NCBI RefSeq assembly: GCF_037038585.1 | Contig: NC_092521.1 | Location: 103,804,398 to 103,868,397, forward strand | Direction: 5' to 3' | Source: Patagioenas fasciata | Taxonomy: Eukaryota > Chordata > Aves > Columbiformes > Columbidae | Length of the DNA stretch: 64,000 nt | Part shown: in pieces, positions 11,267 to 23,929 of the stretch | Layout of the letters: the number at the start of each line of letters is the position of its first letter | Numbering within the stretch: the stretch's first letter is position 1 | The notes under the pieces: generated by a model | What the model was told of the DNA's origin: nothing | Databases searched by the model: none | The model's input: the letters and a program-made list of their open reading frames with translations, nothing else | Position numbers and translations under genes: made by a program

Positions 11267-12966
11267 GGGAAAGACGGACGAGCAACGTCCTGACAGGCTT
11301 GAGGGGAAAAACGTCCGTTGATGGTTGGCGTACTGCACGCCCGCCTACGGGGCTGCAGGGGAATCCTCATTTGGAAGGTACCTGAAGATGTGTGCCTGTT
11401 CTTGGAGCTCCGCTAGTAGGGTTCCAAAGACACTCGTAGGCAGTACTGAATGCTGCTCCGTGCTACATCTCCTCCGGTGGCAAATGCTTCACAGTCGCCC
11501 TAGGAAAGACGTTTAGCAATCGATCTCCAAGAGAAACGAAACACATGATGCCATAAGGCGAAAGAATAGCAGGGCATCTCTTCACAAGCTTGTCCCTGAT
11601 CTATAGCTGAGGGCAAACACTTGTGTGCTTGTGGGAGAGCCTGTGTCTTTCCTGGAAGCGTTTGGGAGTTTTGCTCAGACGCGTGTTTCCTCAAGTTCAA
11701 GAATCAAGATCTAGGATACCTGCAGACAGGTGCCTGTTTGTGTGGAGACAGTCTGCCTGAAACTCTGTGTTCCTTAGCGCCCGCTCTTTCTCCCCGTCGC
11801 TCCACACGCCTGGGAGTCCCTTTCTTTCTCTCCACAAGCACGTGTGTTGACTTCGTCGCACATGTGCATCTGCACAAGCGTTGAGCTCAGCAGAGTGTGT
11901 CTCTTGACACTTGATGTGCGTTGGCTGTGTCTGCCTGCTCCAGTGAAGAGAGAAACGGGAAACCATCTTGGTAGAGGCAACAAAGCAAAACTGAGGCAGG
12001 ATTGACATCTGCTCAACAGAGACGGATTCCCTGTGCTGACACAGTTCACAGTTACACGAGAAGCAATCTGAGCGGTCCATCGACCGGAGACGTGTTTCCC
12101 AAGAGGTCGTTTAGCGAGTGAACAGCAGTGTGCGCGACTTTCAGGAGTGTGCCTGGAAAGTGCCAGAATCACCAGAGCATCTGTGCAAAAGCTGCTGCCT
12201 CTGTGACCGCATTGAGGCACGTTCCCGTACCTGCGAGTGTATAGACGGCTCTTTCGCGTTCACTCCGAGGGAAACGGTCTGCTATTGCTTCTGTGCGTAC
12301 AGACGCGATTCCCTTGTCTCTTGCGAACACAGGGAACTCTGTGCATCCAAATCTACAGGCTAAGGACGCGTCTGCATATGTTTTGGTGAACAATGGAGTG
12401 TGCGTGCTCTGACAGCTGTCTCTATGCAGACGTCTCCACAGAGCCACTTCTGAATGCCCCGCAGCCCAGGACTGAATGGATACACTAACAAGTGCGCCGG
12501 TGTGAGCAACCACATATGCAGAAGGACGTCTTTCATCTCACAGAAGCACGAACGTCTTGGCGTTCAAGCACATGGCAGAAACAAGGTGTGAACAGATGAA
12601 CTGCTGCTATTTTCTCCGTTCGGCATGCTTGGTTGTAGCTCTCTTGCCGGTCGCCGGCTTAGCGGCTTGCTTTGCGCGACTAGGTCTGCGGAGAGAAGGA
12701 GATAGCGCCGAAAACCTTGCCTTTTGCCTTCTTCGGCGCTGGAACCTGGTTGCTGCGCCTTCTCTTTGTCCATGTGCACACACACGATTCCTCAGCGAAA
12801 ACCATGCAGAAACCTTTCCACGAGCACCCAGGCATGTGCACCCAGCACCACGTGCACGCACACACAGCTAGAGAAAAGCACCTACCTTTTCACACACTGA
12901 TGCCTAAGCAAACGCGTGGCCACACACACGCACGCATCCGCAAGCGCGCCTACTCCCATCTATTGA
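11267..12966 (+). repeat. Satellite monomer F3 (1700 bp)
   Basis: Private GTTCCAAAGA at 11421-11430 (others GTAGCAAAGA) and GTACCTGCG near 12228. Otherwise typical of the forward class. Confidence 0.94.
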
Positions 12967-14666
12967 GGGAAAGACGGACGAGCAACGTCCTGACAGGCTT
13001 GAGGGGAAAAACGTCCGTTGATGGTTGGCGTACTGCACGCCCGCCTACGGGGCTGCAGGGGAATCCTCATTTGGAAGGTACCTGAAGATGTGTGCCTGTT
13101 CTTGGAGCTCCGCTAGTAGGGTAGCAAAGACACTCGTAGGCAGTACTGAATGCTGCTCCGTGCTACTTCTCCTCCGCTGGCAAATGCTTCACAGTCGCCC
13201 TAGGAAAGACGTTTAGCAATCGATCTCCAAGAGAAACGAAACACATGATGCCATAAGGCGAAAGAATAGCAGGGCATCTCTTCACAAGCTTGTCCCTGAT
13301 CTATAGCTGAGGGCAAACACTTGTGTGCTTGTGGGAGAGCGTGTGTCTTTCCTGGAAGCGTTTGGGAGTTTTGCTCAGACGCGTGTTTCCTCAAGTTCAA
13401 GAATCAAGATCTAGGATACCTGCAGACAGGCGCCTGTGTGTGTGGAGACAGTCTGCCTGAAACTCTGTGTGCCTTAGCGCCCGCTCTTTCTCCCCGTCGC
13501 TCCACACGCCTGGGAGTCCCTTTCTTTCTCTCCACAAGCACGTGTGTTGACTTCGTCGCACATGTGCATCTGCACAAGCGTTGAGCTCAGCAGAGTGTGT
13601 CTCTTGACACTTGATGTGCGTTGGCTGTGTCTGCCTGCTCCAGTGAAGAGAGAAACGGGAAACCATCTTGGTAGAGGCAACAAAGCAAAACTGAGGCAGG
13701 ATTGACATCTGCTCAACAGAGACGGATTCCCTGCGCTGACACAGTTCACAGTTACACGAGAAGCAATCTGAGCGGTCCATCGACCGGAGACGTGTTTCCC
13801 AAGAGGTCGTTTAGCGAGTGAACAGCAGTGTGCGCGACTTTCAGGAGTGTGCCTGGAAAGTGACAGAGTCACCAGAGCATCTGTGCAAAAGCTGCTGCCT
13901 CTGTGACCGCATTGAGGCACGTTCCCGTGCCTGCGAGTGTATAGACGGCTCTTTCGCGTTCACTCCGAGGGAAACGGTCCGCTATTGCTTCTGTGCGTAC
14001 AGACGCGATTCCCTTGTCTCTTGCGAACACAGGGAACTCTGTGCATCCAAATCTACAGGCTAAGGACGCGTCTGCATATGTTTTGGTGAACAATGGAGTG
14101 TGCGTGCTCTGACAGCTGTCTCTATGCAGACGTCTCCACAGAGCCACTTCTGAATGCCCCGCAGCCCAGGACTGAATGGATACACTAACAAGTGCGCCGG
14201 TGTGAGCAACCACATATGCAGAAGGACGTCTTTCATCTCACAGAAGCACGAACGTCTTGGCGTTCAAGCACATGGCAGAAACAAGGTGTGAACAGATGAG
14301 CTGCTGCTATTTTCTCCGTTCGGCATGCTTGGTTGTAGCTCTCTTGCCGGTCGCCGGCTTAGCGGCTTGCTTTGCGCGACTAGGTCTGCGGAGAGAAGGA
14401 GATAGCGCCGGAAACCTTGCCTTTTGCCTTCTTCGGCGCTGGAACCTGGTTGCTGCGCCTTCTCTTTGTCCATGTGCACACACACGATTCCTCAGCGAAA
14501 ACCATGCAGAAACCTTTCCACGAGCACCCAGGCATGTGCACCCAGCACCACGTGCACGCACACGCAGCTAGAGAAAAGCACCTACCTTTTCACACACTGA
14601 TGCCTAAGCAAACGCGTGGCCACACACACGCACGCATCCGCAAGCGCGCCTACTCCCATCTATTGA
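12967..14666 (+). repeat. Satellite monomer F4 (1700 bp)
   Basis: Carries CGCCTGTGTGTGTGG at 13431 and GTGCCTTAGCG near 13469, a combination that reappears almost unchanged, reversed, in inverted monomer I2. TGACAGAG at 13861 is private. Confidence 0.94.
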
Positions 14667-16366
14667 GGGAAAGACGGACGAGCAACGTCCTGACAGGCTT
14701 GAGGGGAAAAACGTCCGTTGATGGTTGGCGTACTGCACGCCCGCCTACGGGTCTGCAGGGGAATCCTCATTTGGAAGGTACCTGAAGATGTGTGCCTGTT
14801 CTTGGAGCTCCGCTAGTAGGGTAGCAAAGACACCCGTAGGCAGTACTGAATGCTGCTCCGTGCTACATCTCCTCCGGTGGCAAATGCTTCACAGTCGCCC
14901 TAGGAAAGACGTTTAGCAATCGATCTCCAAGAGAAACGAAACACATGATGCCATAAGGCGAAAGAATAGCAGGGCATCTCTTCACAAGCTTGTCCCTGAT
15001 CTATAGCTGAGGGCAAACACTTCCGTGCTTGTGGGAGAGCCTGTGTCTTTCCTGGAAGCGTTTGGGAGTTTTGCTCAGACGCGTGTTTCCTCAAGTTCAA
15101 GAATCAAGATCTAGGATACCTGCAGACAGGTGCCTGTTTGTGTGGAGACAGTCTGCCTGAAACTCTGTGTTCCTTAGCGCCCGCTCTTTCTCCCCGTCGC
15201 TCCACACGCCTGTGAGTCCCTTTCTTTCTCTCCACAAGCACGTGTGTTGACTTCGTCGCACATGTGCATCTGCACAAGCGTTGAGCTCAGCAGAGTGTGT
15301 CTCTTGACACTTGATGTGCGTTGGCTGTGTCTGCCTGCTCCAGTGAAGAGAGAAACGGGAAATCATCTTGGTAGAGGCAACAAAGCAAAAGCGAGGCAGG
15401 ATTGACATCTGCTCAACAGAGACGGATTCCCTGCGCTGACACAGTTCACAGTTACACGAGAAGCAATCTGAGCGGTCCATCGACCGGAGACGTGTTTCCC
15501 AAGAGGTCGTTTAGCGAGTGAACAGCAGTGTGCGCGACTTTCAGGAGTGTGCCTGGAAAGTGCCAGAGTCACCAGAGCATCTGTTCAGAAGCTGCTGCCT
15601 CTGTGACCGCATTGAGGAACGTTCCCGTGCCTGCGAGTGTATAGACGGCTCTTTCGCGTTCACTCCGAGGGAAACGGTCCGCTATTGCTTCTGTGCGTAC
15701 AGACGCGATTCCCTTGTCTCTTGCGAACACAGGGAACTCTGTGCATCCAAATCTACAGGCTAAGGACGCGTCTGCATATGTTTTGGTGAACAATGGAGTG
15801 TGCGTGCTCTGACAACTGTCTCTATGCAGACGTCTCCACAGAGCCACTTCTGAATGCCCCGCAGCCCAGGACTGAATGGATACACTAACAAGTGCGCCGG
15901 TGTGAGCAACCACATATGCAGAAGGACGTCTTTCATCTCACAGAAGCACGAAGGTCTTGGCGTTCAAGCACATGGCAGAAACAAGGTGTGAACAGATGAG
16001 CTGCTGCTATTTTCTCCGTTCGGCATGCTTGGTTGTAGCTCTCTTGCCGGTCGCCGGCTTAGCGGCTTGCTTTGCGCGACTAGGTCTGCGGAGAGAAGGA
16101 GATAGCGCCGGAAACCTTGCCTTTTGCCTTCTTCGGCGCTGGAACCTGGTTGCTGCGCCTTCTCTTTGTCCATGTGCACACACACGATTCCTCAGCGAAA
16201 ACCATGCAGAAACCTTTCCGCGAGCACCCAGGCATGTGCACCCAGCACCACGTGCACGCACACGCAGCTAGAGAAAAGCACCTACCTTTTCACACACTGA
16301 TGCCTAAGCAAACGCGTGGCCACACACACGCACGCATCCGCAAGCGCGCCTACTCCCATCTATTGA
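14667..16366 (+). repeat. Satellite monomer F5 (1700 bp)
   Basis: Private set TTCCGTGCTT (15021), TGTGAGTCCC (15211), TTCAGAAG (about 15584) and GACAACTGTC (about 15812) recurs in F9, exactly 6804 bases on. The segment GTCTGCAGG plus CACCCGTAGG near its start is shared with F6. Confidence 0.94.
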
Positions 16367-18070
16367 GGGAAAGACGGACGAGCAACGTCCTGACAGGCTT
16401 GAGGGGAAAAACGTCCGTTGATGGTTGGCGTACTGCACGCCCGCCTACGGGTCTGCAGGGGAATCCTCATTTGGAAGGTACCTGAAGATGTGTGCCTGTT
16501 CTTGGAGCTCCGCTAGTAGGGTAGCAAAGACACCCGTAGGCAGTACTGAATGCTGCTCCGTGCTACATCTCCTCCGGTGGCAAATGCTTCACAGTCGCCC
16601 TAGGAAAGACGTTTAGCAATCGATCTCCAAGAGAAACGAAACACATCATGCCATAAGGCGAAAGAATAGCAGGGCATCTCTTCACAAGCTTGTCCCTGAT
16701 CTATAGCTGAGGGCAAACACTTGTGTGCTTGTGGGAGAGCGTGTGTCTTTCCTGGAAGCGTTTGGGAGTTTTGCTCAGACGCGTGTTTCCTCAAGTTCAA
16801 GAATCAAGATCTAGGATACCTGCAGACAGGTGCCTGTGTGTGTGGAGACAGTCTGCCTGAAACTCTGTGTTCCTTAGCGCCCGCTCTTTCTCCCCGTCGC
16901 TCCACACGCCTGGGAGTCCCTTTCTTTCTCTCCACAAGCACGTGTGTTGACTTCGTCGCACATGTGCATCTGCACAAGCGTTGAGCTCAGCAGAGTGTGT
17001 CTCTTGACACTTGATGTGCGTTGGCTGTGTCTGCCTGCTCCAGTGAAGAGAGAAACGGGAAATCATCTTGGTAGAGGCAACAAAGCAAAACCGAGGCAGG
17101 ATTGACATCTGCTCAACAGAGACGGATTCCCTGTGCTGACACAGTTCACAGTTACACGAGAAGCAATCTGAGCGGTCCATCGACCGGAGACGTGTTTCCC
17201 AAGAGGTCGTTTAGCGAGTGAACAGCAGTGTGCACGACTTTCAGGAGTGTGCCTGGAAAGTGCCAGAGTCACCAGAGCATCTGTGCAAAAGCTGCTGCCT
17301 CTGTGACCGCATTGAGGCACGTTCCCGTGTCTCCGAGTACATAGACGGCTCTTTCGCGTTCACTCCGAGGGAAACGGTCCGCTATTGCTTCTGTGCGTTC
17401 AGACGCGATTCCCTTGTCTCTTGCGAACACAGGGAACTCTGTGCATCCAAATCTACAGGCTAAGGACGCGTCTGCATATGTTTTGGTGAACAATGGAGTG
17501 TGCGTGTTCTGACAGCTGTCTCTATGCAGACGTCTCCACAGAGCCACTTCTGAATGCCCCGCAGCCCAGGACTGAATGGATACACTAACAAGTGCGCCGG
17601 TGTGAGCAACCACATATGCAGAAGGACGTCTTTCATCTCACAGAAGCACGAACGTCTTGGCGTTCAAGCACATGGCAGAAACAAGGTGTGAACAGATGAG
17701 CTGCTGCTATTTTCTCCGTTCGGCATGCTTGGTTGTAGCTCTCTTGCCGGTCGCCGGCTTAGCGGCTTGCTTTGCGCGACTAGGTCTGCGGGGAGAAGGA
17801 GATAGCACCGGAAACCTTGCCTTTTGCCTTCTTCGGCGCTGGAACCTGGTTGCTGCGCCTTCTCTTTGTCCATGTGCACACACACGATTCCTCAGCGAAA
17901 ACCATGCAGAAACCTTTCCACGAGCACCCAGGGATGTGCACCCAGCACCACGTGCACGCACACGCAGCTAGAGAAAAGCACCTACCTTTTCACACACTGA
18001 TGCCTAAGCAAACGCGTGGCCACACACACGCACGCACGCATCCGCAAGCGCGCCTACTCCCATCTATTGA
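16367..18070 (+). repeat. Satellite monomer F6 (1704 bp)
   Basis: Has one extra CGCA in the CACACACACGCA tract near 18033. It contains variants otherwise typical of the inverted class: TCTCCGAGTAC (about 17331), GTGTTCTGAC (about 17503) and GGGATGTGCA (17931). It is therefore a mosaic monomer. Confidence 0.94.
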
Positions 18071-19770
18071 GGGAAAGACGGACGAGCAACGTCCTGACAG
18101 GCTTGAGGGGAAAAACGTCCGTTGATGGTTGGCGTACTGCACGCCCGCCTACGGGGCTGCAGGGGAATCCTCATTTGGAAGGTACCTGAAGATGTGTGCC
18201 TGTTCTTGGAGCTCCGCTAGTAGGGTAGCAAAGACACCCGTAGGCAGTACTGAATGCTGCTCCGTGCTACATCTCCTCCGGTGGCAAATGCTTCACAGTC
18301 GCCCTAGGAAAGACGTTTAACAATCGATCTCCAAGAGAAACGAAACACATGATGCCATAAGGCGAAAGAATAGCAGGGCATCTCTTCACAAGCTTGTCCC
18401 TGATCTATAGCTGAGGGCAAACACTTGTGTGCTTGTGGGAGAGCGTGTGTCTTTCCTGGAAGCGTTTGGGAGTTTTGCTCAGACGCGTGTTTCCTCAAGT
18501 TCAAGAATCAAGATCTAGGATACCTGCAGACAGGTGCCTGTTTGTGTGGAGACAGTCTGCCTGAAACTCTGTGTTCCTTAGCGCCCGCTCTTTCTCCCCG
18601 TCGCTCCACACGCCTGGGAGTCCCTTTCTTTCTCTCCACAAGCACGTGTGTTGACTTCCTCGCACATGTGCATCTGCACAAGCGTTGAGCTCAGCAGAGT
18701 GTGTCTCTTGACACTTGATGTGCGTTGGCTGTGTCTGCCTGCTCCAGTGAAGAGAGAAACAGGAAACCATCTTGGTAGAGGCAACAAAGGAAAACCGAGG
18801 CAGGATTGACATCTGCTCAACAGAGACGGATTCCCTGTGCTGACACAGTTCACAGTTACACGAGAAGCAATCTGAGCGGTCCATCGACCGGAGACGTGTT
18901 TCCCAAGAGGTCGTTTAGCGAGTGAACAGCAGTGTGCGCGACTTTCAGGAGTGTGCCTGGAAAGTGCCAGAGTCACCAGAGCATCTGTGCAAAAGCTGCT
19001 GCCTCTGTGACCGCATTGAGGCACGTTCCCGTGCCTGCGAGTGTATAGACGGCTCTTTCGCGTTCACTCCGAGGGAAACGGTCCGCTATTGCTTCTGTGC
19101 GTACAGACGCGATTCCCTTGTCTCTTGCGAACACAGGGAACTCTGTGCATCCAAATCTACAGGCTAAGGACGCGTCTGCATATGTTTTGGTGAACAATGG
19201 AGTGTGCGTGCTCTGACAGCTGTCTCTATGCAGACGTCTCCACAGAGCCACTTCTGAATGCCCCGCAGCCCAGGACTGAATGGATACACTAACAAGTGCG
19301 CCGGTGTGAGCAACCACATATGCAGAAGGACGTCTTTCATCTCACAGAAGCGCGAACGCCTTGGCGTTCAAGCACATGGCAGAAACAAGGTGTGAACAGA
19401 TGAGCTGCTGCTATTTTCTCCGTTCGGCATGCTTGGTTGTAGCTCTCTTGCCGGTCGCCGGCTTAGCGGCTTGCTTTGCGCGACTAGGTCTGCGGGGAGA
19501 AGGAGATAGCACCGGAAACCTTGCCTTTTGCCTTCTTCGGCGCTGGAACCTGGTTGCTGCGCCTTCTCTTTGTCCATGTGCACACACACGATTCCTCAGC
19601 GAAAACCATGCAGAAACCTTTCCACGAGCACCCAGGGATGTGCACCCAGCACCACGTGCACGCACACGCAGCTAGAGAAAAGCACCTACCTTTTCACACA
19701 CTGATGCCTAAGCAAACGCGTGGCCACACACACGCACGCATCCGCAAGCGCGCCTACTCCCATCTATTGA
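18071..19770 (+). repeat. Satellite monomer F7 (1700 bp)
   Basis: Shares private variants with F8 over roughly its first 1.28 kb: TTTAACAATCG (about 18316), ACTTCCTCGC, AAACAGGAAACC and AAGGAAAACC. Near 19351 it reads GCGAACGCCTTGGCGTTC, giving a perfect GAACGCC/GGCGTTC palindrome. Its last part keeps GGGGAGAAGG and GGGATGTGC as in F6. Confidence 0.94.
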
Positions 19771-21470
19771 GGGAAAGACGGACGAGCAACGTCCTGACAG
19801 GCTTGAGGGGAAAAACGTCCGTTGATGGTTGGCGTACTGCACGCCCGCCTACGGGGCTGCAGGGGAATCCTCATTTGGAAGGTACCTGAAGATGTGTGCC
19901 TGTTCTTGGAGCTCCGCTAGTAGGGTAGCAAAGACACCCGTAGGCAGTACTGAATGCTGCTCCGTGCTACATCTCCTCCGGTGGCAAATGCTTCACAGTC
20001 GCCCTAGGAAAGACGTTTAACAATCGATCTCCAAGAGAAACGAAACACATGATGCCATAAGGCGAAAGAATAGCAGGGCATCTCTTCACAAGCTTGTCCC
20101 TGATCTATAGCTGAGGGCAAACACTTGTGTGCTTGTGGGAGAGCGTGTGTCTTTCCTGGAAGCGTTTGGGAGTTTTGCTCAGACGCGTGTTTCCTCAAGT
20201 TCAAGAATCAAGATCTAGGATACCTGCAGACAGGTGCCTGTTTGTGTGGAGACAGTCTGCCTGAAACTCTGTGTTCCTTAGCGCCCGCTCTTTCTCCCCG
20301 TCGCTCCACACGCCTGGGAGTCCCTTTCTTTCTCTCCACAAGCACGTGTGTTGACTTCCTCGCACATGTGCATCTGCACAAGCGTTGAGCTCAGCAGAGT
20401 GTGTCTCTTGACACTTGATGTGCGTTGGCTGTGTCTGCCTGCTCCAGTGAAGAGAGAAACAGGAAACCATCTTGGTAGAGGCAACAAAGGAAAACCGAGG
20501 CAGGATTGACATCTGCTCAACAGAGACGGATTCCCTGTGCTGACACAGTTCACAGTTACACGAGAAGCAATCTGAGCGGTCCATCGACCGGAGACGTGTT
20601 TCCCAAGAGGTCGTTTAGCGAGTGAACAGCAGTGTGCGCGACTTTCAGGAGTGTGCCTGGAAAGTGCCAGAGTCACCAGAGCATCTGTGCAAAAGCTGCT
20701 GCCTCTGTGACCGCATTGAGGCACGTTCCCGTGCCTGCGAGTGTATAGACGGCTCTTTCGCGTTCACTCCGAGGGAAACGGTCCGCTATTGCTTCTGTGC
20801 GTACAGACGCGATTCCCTTGTCTCTTGCGAACACAGGGAACTCTGTGCATCCAAATCTACAGGCTAAGGACGCGTCTGCATATGTTTTGGTGAACAATGG
20901 AGTGTGCGTGCTCTGACAGCTGTCTCTATGCAGACGTCTCCACAGAGCCACTTCTGAATGCCCCGCAGCCCAGGACTGAATGGATACACTAACAAGTGCG
21001 CCGGTGTGAGCAACCACATATGCAGAAGGACGTCTTTCATCTCACAGAAGCACGAACGTCTTGGCGTTCAAGCACATGGCAGAAACAAGGTGTGAACAGA
21101 TGAGCTGCTGCTATTTTCTCCGTTCGGCATGCTTGGTTGTAGCTCTCTTGCCGGTCGCCGGCTTAGCGGCTTGCTTTGCGCGACTAGGTCTGCGGAGAGA
21201 AGGAGATAGCGCCGGAAACCTTGCCTTTTGCCTTCTTCGGCGCTGGAACCTGGTTGCTGCGCCTTCTCTTTGTCCATGTGCACACACACGATTCCTCAGC
21301 GAAAACCATGCAGAAACCTTTCCACGAGCACCCAGGCATGTGCACCCAGCACCACGTGCACGCACACGCAGCTAGAGAAAAGCACCTACCTTTTCACACA
21401 CTGATGCCTAAGCAAACGCGTGGCCACACACACGCTCGCATCCGCAAGCGCGCCTACTCCCATCTATTGA
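19771..21470 (+). repeat. Satellite monomer F8 (1700 bp)
   Basis: Near copy of F7 up to about 21050, then switches to the ordinary forward form (GAACGTCTTGG, GGAGAGAAGG, GGCATGTGC). CGCTCGCATCC near 21434 is private. The switch marks an exchange or duplication boundary. Confidence 0.94.
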
Positions 21471-23174
21471 GGGAAAGACGGACGAGCAACGTCCTGACAG
21501 GCTTGAGGGGAAAAACGTCCGTTGATGGTTGGCGTACTGCACGCCCGCCTACGGGGCTGCAGGGGAATCCTCATTTGGAAGGTACCTGAAGATGTGTGCC
21601 TGTTCTTGGAGCTCCGCTAGTAGGGTAGCAAAGACACTCGTAGGCAGTACTGAATGCTGCTCCGTGCTACATCTCCTCCGGTGGCAAATGCTTCACAGTC
21701 GCCCTAGGAAAGACGTTTAGCAATCGATCTCCAAGAGAAACGAAACACATCATGCCATAAGGCGAAAGAATAGCAGGGCATCTCTTCACAAGCTTGTCCC
21801 TGATCTATAGCTGAGGGCAAACACTTCCGTGCTTGTGGGAGAGCGTGTGTCTTTCCTGGAAGCGTTTGGGAGTTTTGCTCAGACGCGTGTTTCCTCAAGT
21901 TCAAGAATCAAGATCTAGGATACCTGCAGACAGGTGCCTGTTTGTGTGGAGACAGTCTGCCTGAAACTCTGTGTTCCTTAGCGCCCGCTCTTTCTCCCCG
22001 TCGCTCCACACGCCTGTGAGTCCCTTTCTTTCTCTCCACAAGCACGTGTGTTGACTTCGTCGCAATTGTGCATCTGCACAAGCGTTGAGCTCAGCAGAGT
22101 GTGTCTCTTGACACTTGATGTGCGTTGGCTGTGTCTGCCTGCTCCAGTGAAGAGAGAAACGGGAAACCATCTTGGTAGAGGCAACAAAGCAAAACCGAGG
22201 CAGGATTGACATCTGCTCAACAGAGACGGATTCCCTGTGCTGACACAGTTCACAGTTACACGAGAAGCAATCTGAGCGGTCCATCGACCGGAGACGTGTT
22301 TCCCAAGAGGTCGTTTAGCGAGTGAACAGCAGTGTGCGCGACTTTCAGGAGTGTGCCTGGAAAGTGCCAGAGTCACCAGAGCATCTGTTCAGAAGCTGCT
22401 GCCTCTGTGACCGCATTGAGGCACGTTCCCGTGCCTGCGAGTGTATAGACGGCTCTTTCGCGTTCACTCCGAGGGAAACGGTCCGCTATTGCTTCTGTGC
22501 GTACAGACGCCATTCCCTTGTCTCTTGCGAACACAGGGAACTCTGTGCATCCAAATCTACAGGCTAAGGACGCGTCTGCATATGTTTTGGTGAACAATGG
22601 AGTGTGCGTGCTCTGACAACTGTCTCTATGCAGACGTCTCCACAGAGCCACTTCTGAATGCCCCGCAGCCCAGGACTGAATGGATACACTAACAAGTGCG
22701 CCGGTGTGAGCAACCACATATGCAGAAGGACGTCTTTCATCTCACAGAAGCGCGAACGCCTTGGCGTTCAAGCACATGGCAGAAACAAGGTGTGAACAGA
22801 TGAGCTGCTGCTATTTTCTCCGTTCGGCATGCTTGGTTGTAGCTCTCTTGCCGGTCGCCGGCTTAGCGGCTTGCTTTGCGCGACTAGGTCTGCGGAGAGA
22901 AGGAGATAGCGCCGGAAACCTTGCCTTTTGCCTTCTTCGGCGCTGGAACCTGGTTGCTGCGCCTTCTCTTTGTCCATGTGCACACACACGATTCCTCAGC
23001 GAAAACCATGCAGAAACCTTTCCACGAGCACCCAGGCATGTGCACCCAGCACCACGTGCACGCACACGCAGCTAGAGAAAAGCACCTACCTTTTCACACA
23101 CTGATGCCTAAGCAAACGCGTGGCCACACACACGCACGCACGCATCCGCAAGCGCGCCTACTCCCATCTATTGA
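21471..23174 (+). repeat. Satellite monomer F9 (1704 bp)
   Basis: Second monomer with the extra CGCA (near 23137). It repeats the F5 private variants TTCCGTGCTT (21825), TGTGAGTCCC (about 22015), TTCAGAAG (about 22388) and GACAACTGTC. CGCAATTGTG at 22061 is private. Confidence 0.94.
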
Positions 23175-23929
23175 GGGAAAGACGGACGAGAAACGTCCTG
23201 GCAGGCTTGAGGGGAAAAACGTCCGTTGATGGTTGGCGTACTGCACGCCCGCCTACGGGGCTGCAGGGGAATCCTCATTTGGAAGGTACCTGAAGATGTG
23301 TGCCTGTTCTTGGAGCTCCGCTAGTAGGGTAGCAAAGACACTCGTAGGCAGTACTGAATGCTGCTCCGTGCTACTTCTCCTCTGGTGGCAAATGCTTCAC
23401 AGTCGCCCTAGGAAAGACGTTTAGTAATCGATCTCCAAGAGAAACGAAACACATGATGCCATAAGGCGAAAGAATAGCAGGGCATCTCTTCACAAGCTTG
23501 TCCCTGATCTATAGCTGAGGGCAAACACTTGTGTGCTTGTGGGAGAGCCTGTGTCTTTCCTGGAAGCGTTTGGGAGTTTTGCTCAGACGCGTGTTTCCTC
23601 AAGTTCAAGAATCAAGATCTAGGATACCTGCAGACAGGTGCCTGTTTGTGTGGAGACAGTCTGCCTGAAACTCTGTGTTCCTCAGCGCCCGCTCTTTCTC
23701 CCCGTCGCTCCACACGCCTGGGAGTCCCTTTCTTTCTCTCCACAAGCACGTGTGTTGACTTCGTCGCACATGTGCATCTGCACAAGCGTTGAGCTCAACA
23801 GAGTGTGTCTCTTGACACTTGATGTGCGTTGGCTGTGTCTGCGTGCTCCAGTGAAGAGAGAAACGGGAAATCATCTTGGTAGAGGCAACAAAGCAAAAGC
23901 GAGGCAGTTTTGACATCTGCTCAACAGAG
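23175..23929 (+). repeat. Satellite monomer F10, truncated at base 755
   Basis: Last forward monomer, cut at the inversion. It shares loop AGAAA (23189-23193) with F1. Close to the break it reads GAGGCAGTTTTGACATC, the form found (reversed) in inverted monomers such as I5, I8 and I16, where all other forward monomers have GGCAGGATTGAC. CTCTGGTGGC and TTAGTAATCG are private. Confidence 0.93.

Larger units (their letters stand above)
7867..23929 (+). repeat. Satellite array, forward orientation (F1-F10)
   Basis: Nine complete head-to-tail monomers of 1700 or 1704 bp and a tenth ending at base 755. Boundaries marked by GGGAAAGACGG fall at 7867, 9567, 11267, 12967, 14667, 16367, 18071, 19771, 21471 and 23175. 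The monomer is non-telomeric, roughly balanced in base composition and CpG-containing, with short CA/CG-rich stretches near its end. I recognise no transposase, reverse transcriptase, LTR, rRNA or tRNA in it. All forward monomers carry a TAG in the CCCTAGGAAAGACG segment (about base 235), where inverted monomers have TCG in the matching frame. Confidence 0.97.

Noticed and set aside
23206..23929. Perfect palindrome at the inversion centre
   Set aside because: The joined monomer positions (755 and 31) differ, so a 724-nt non-palindromic spacer separates the arms.
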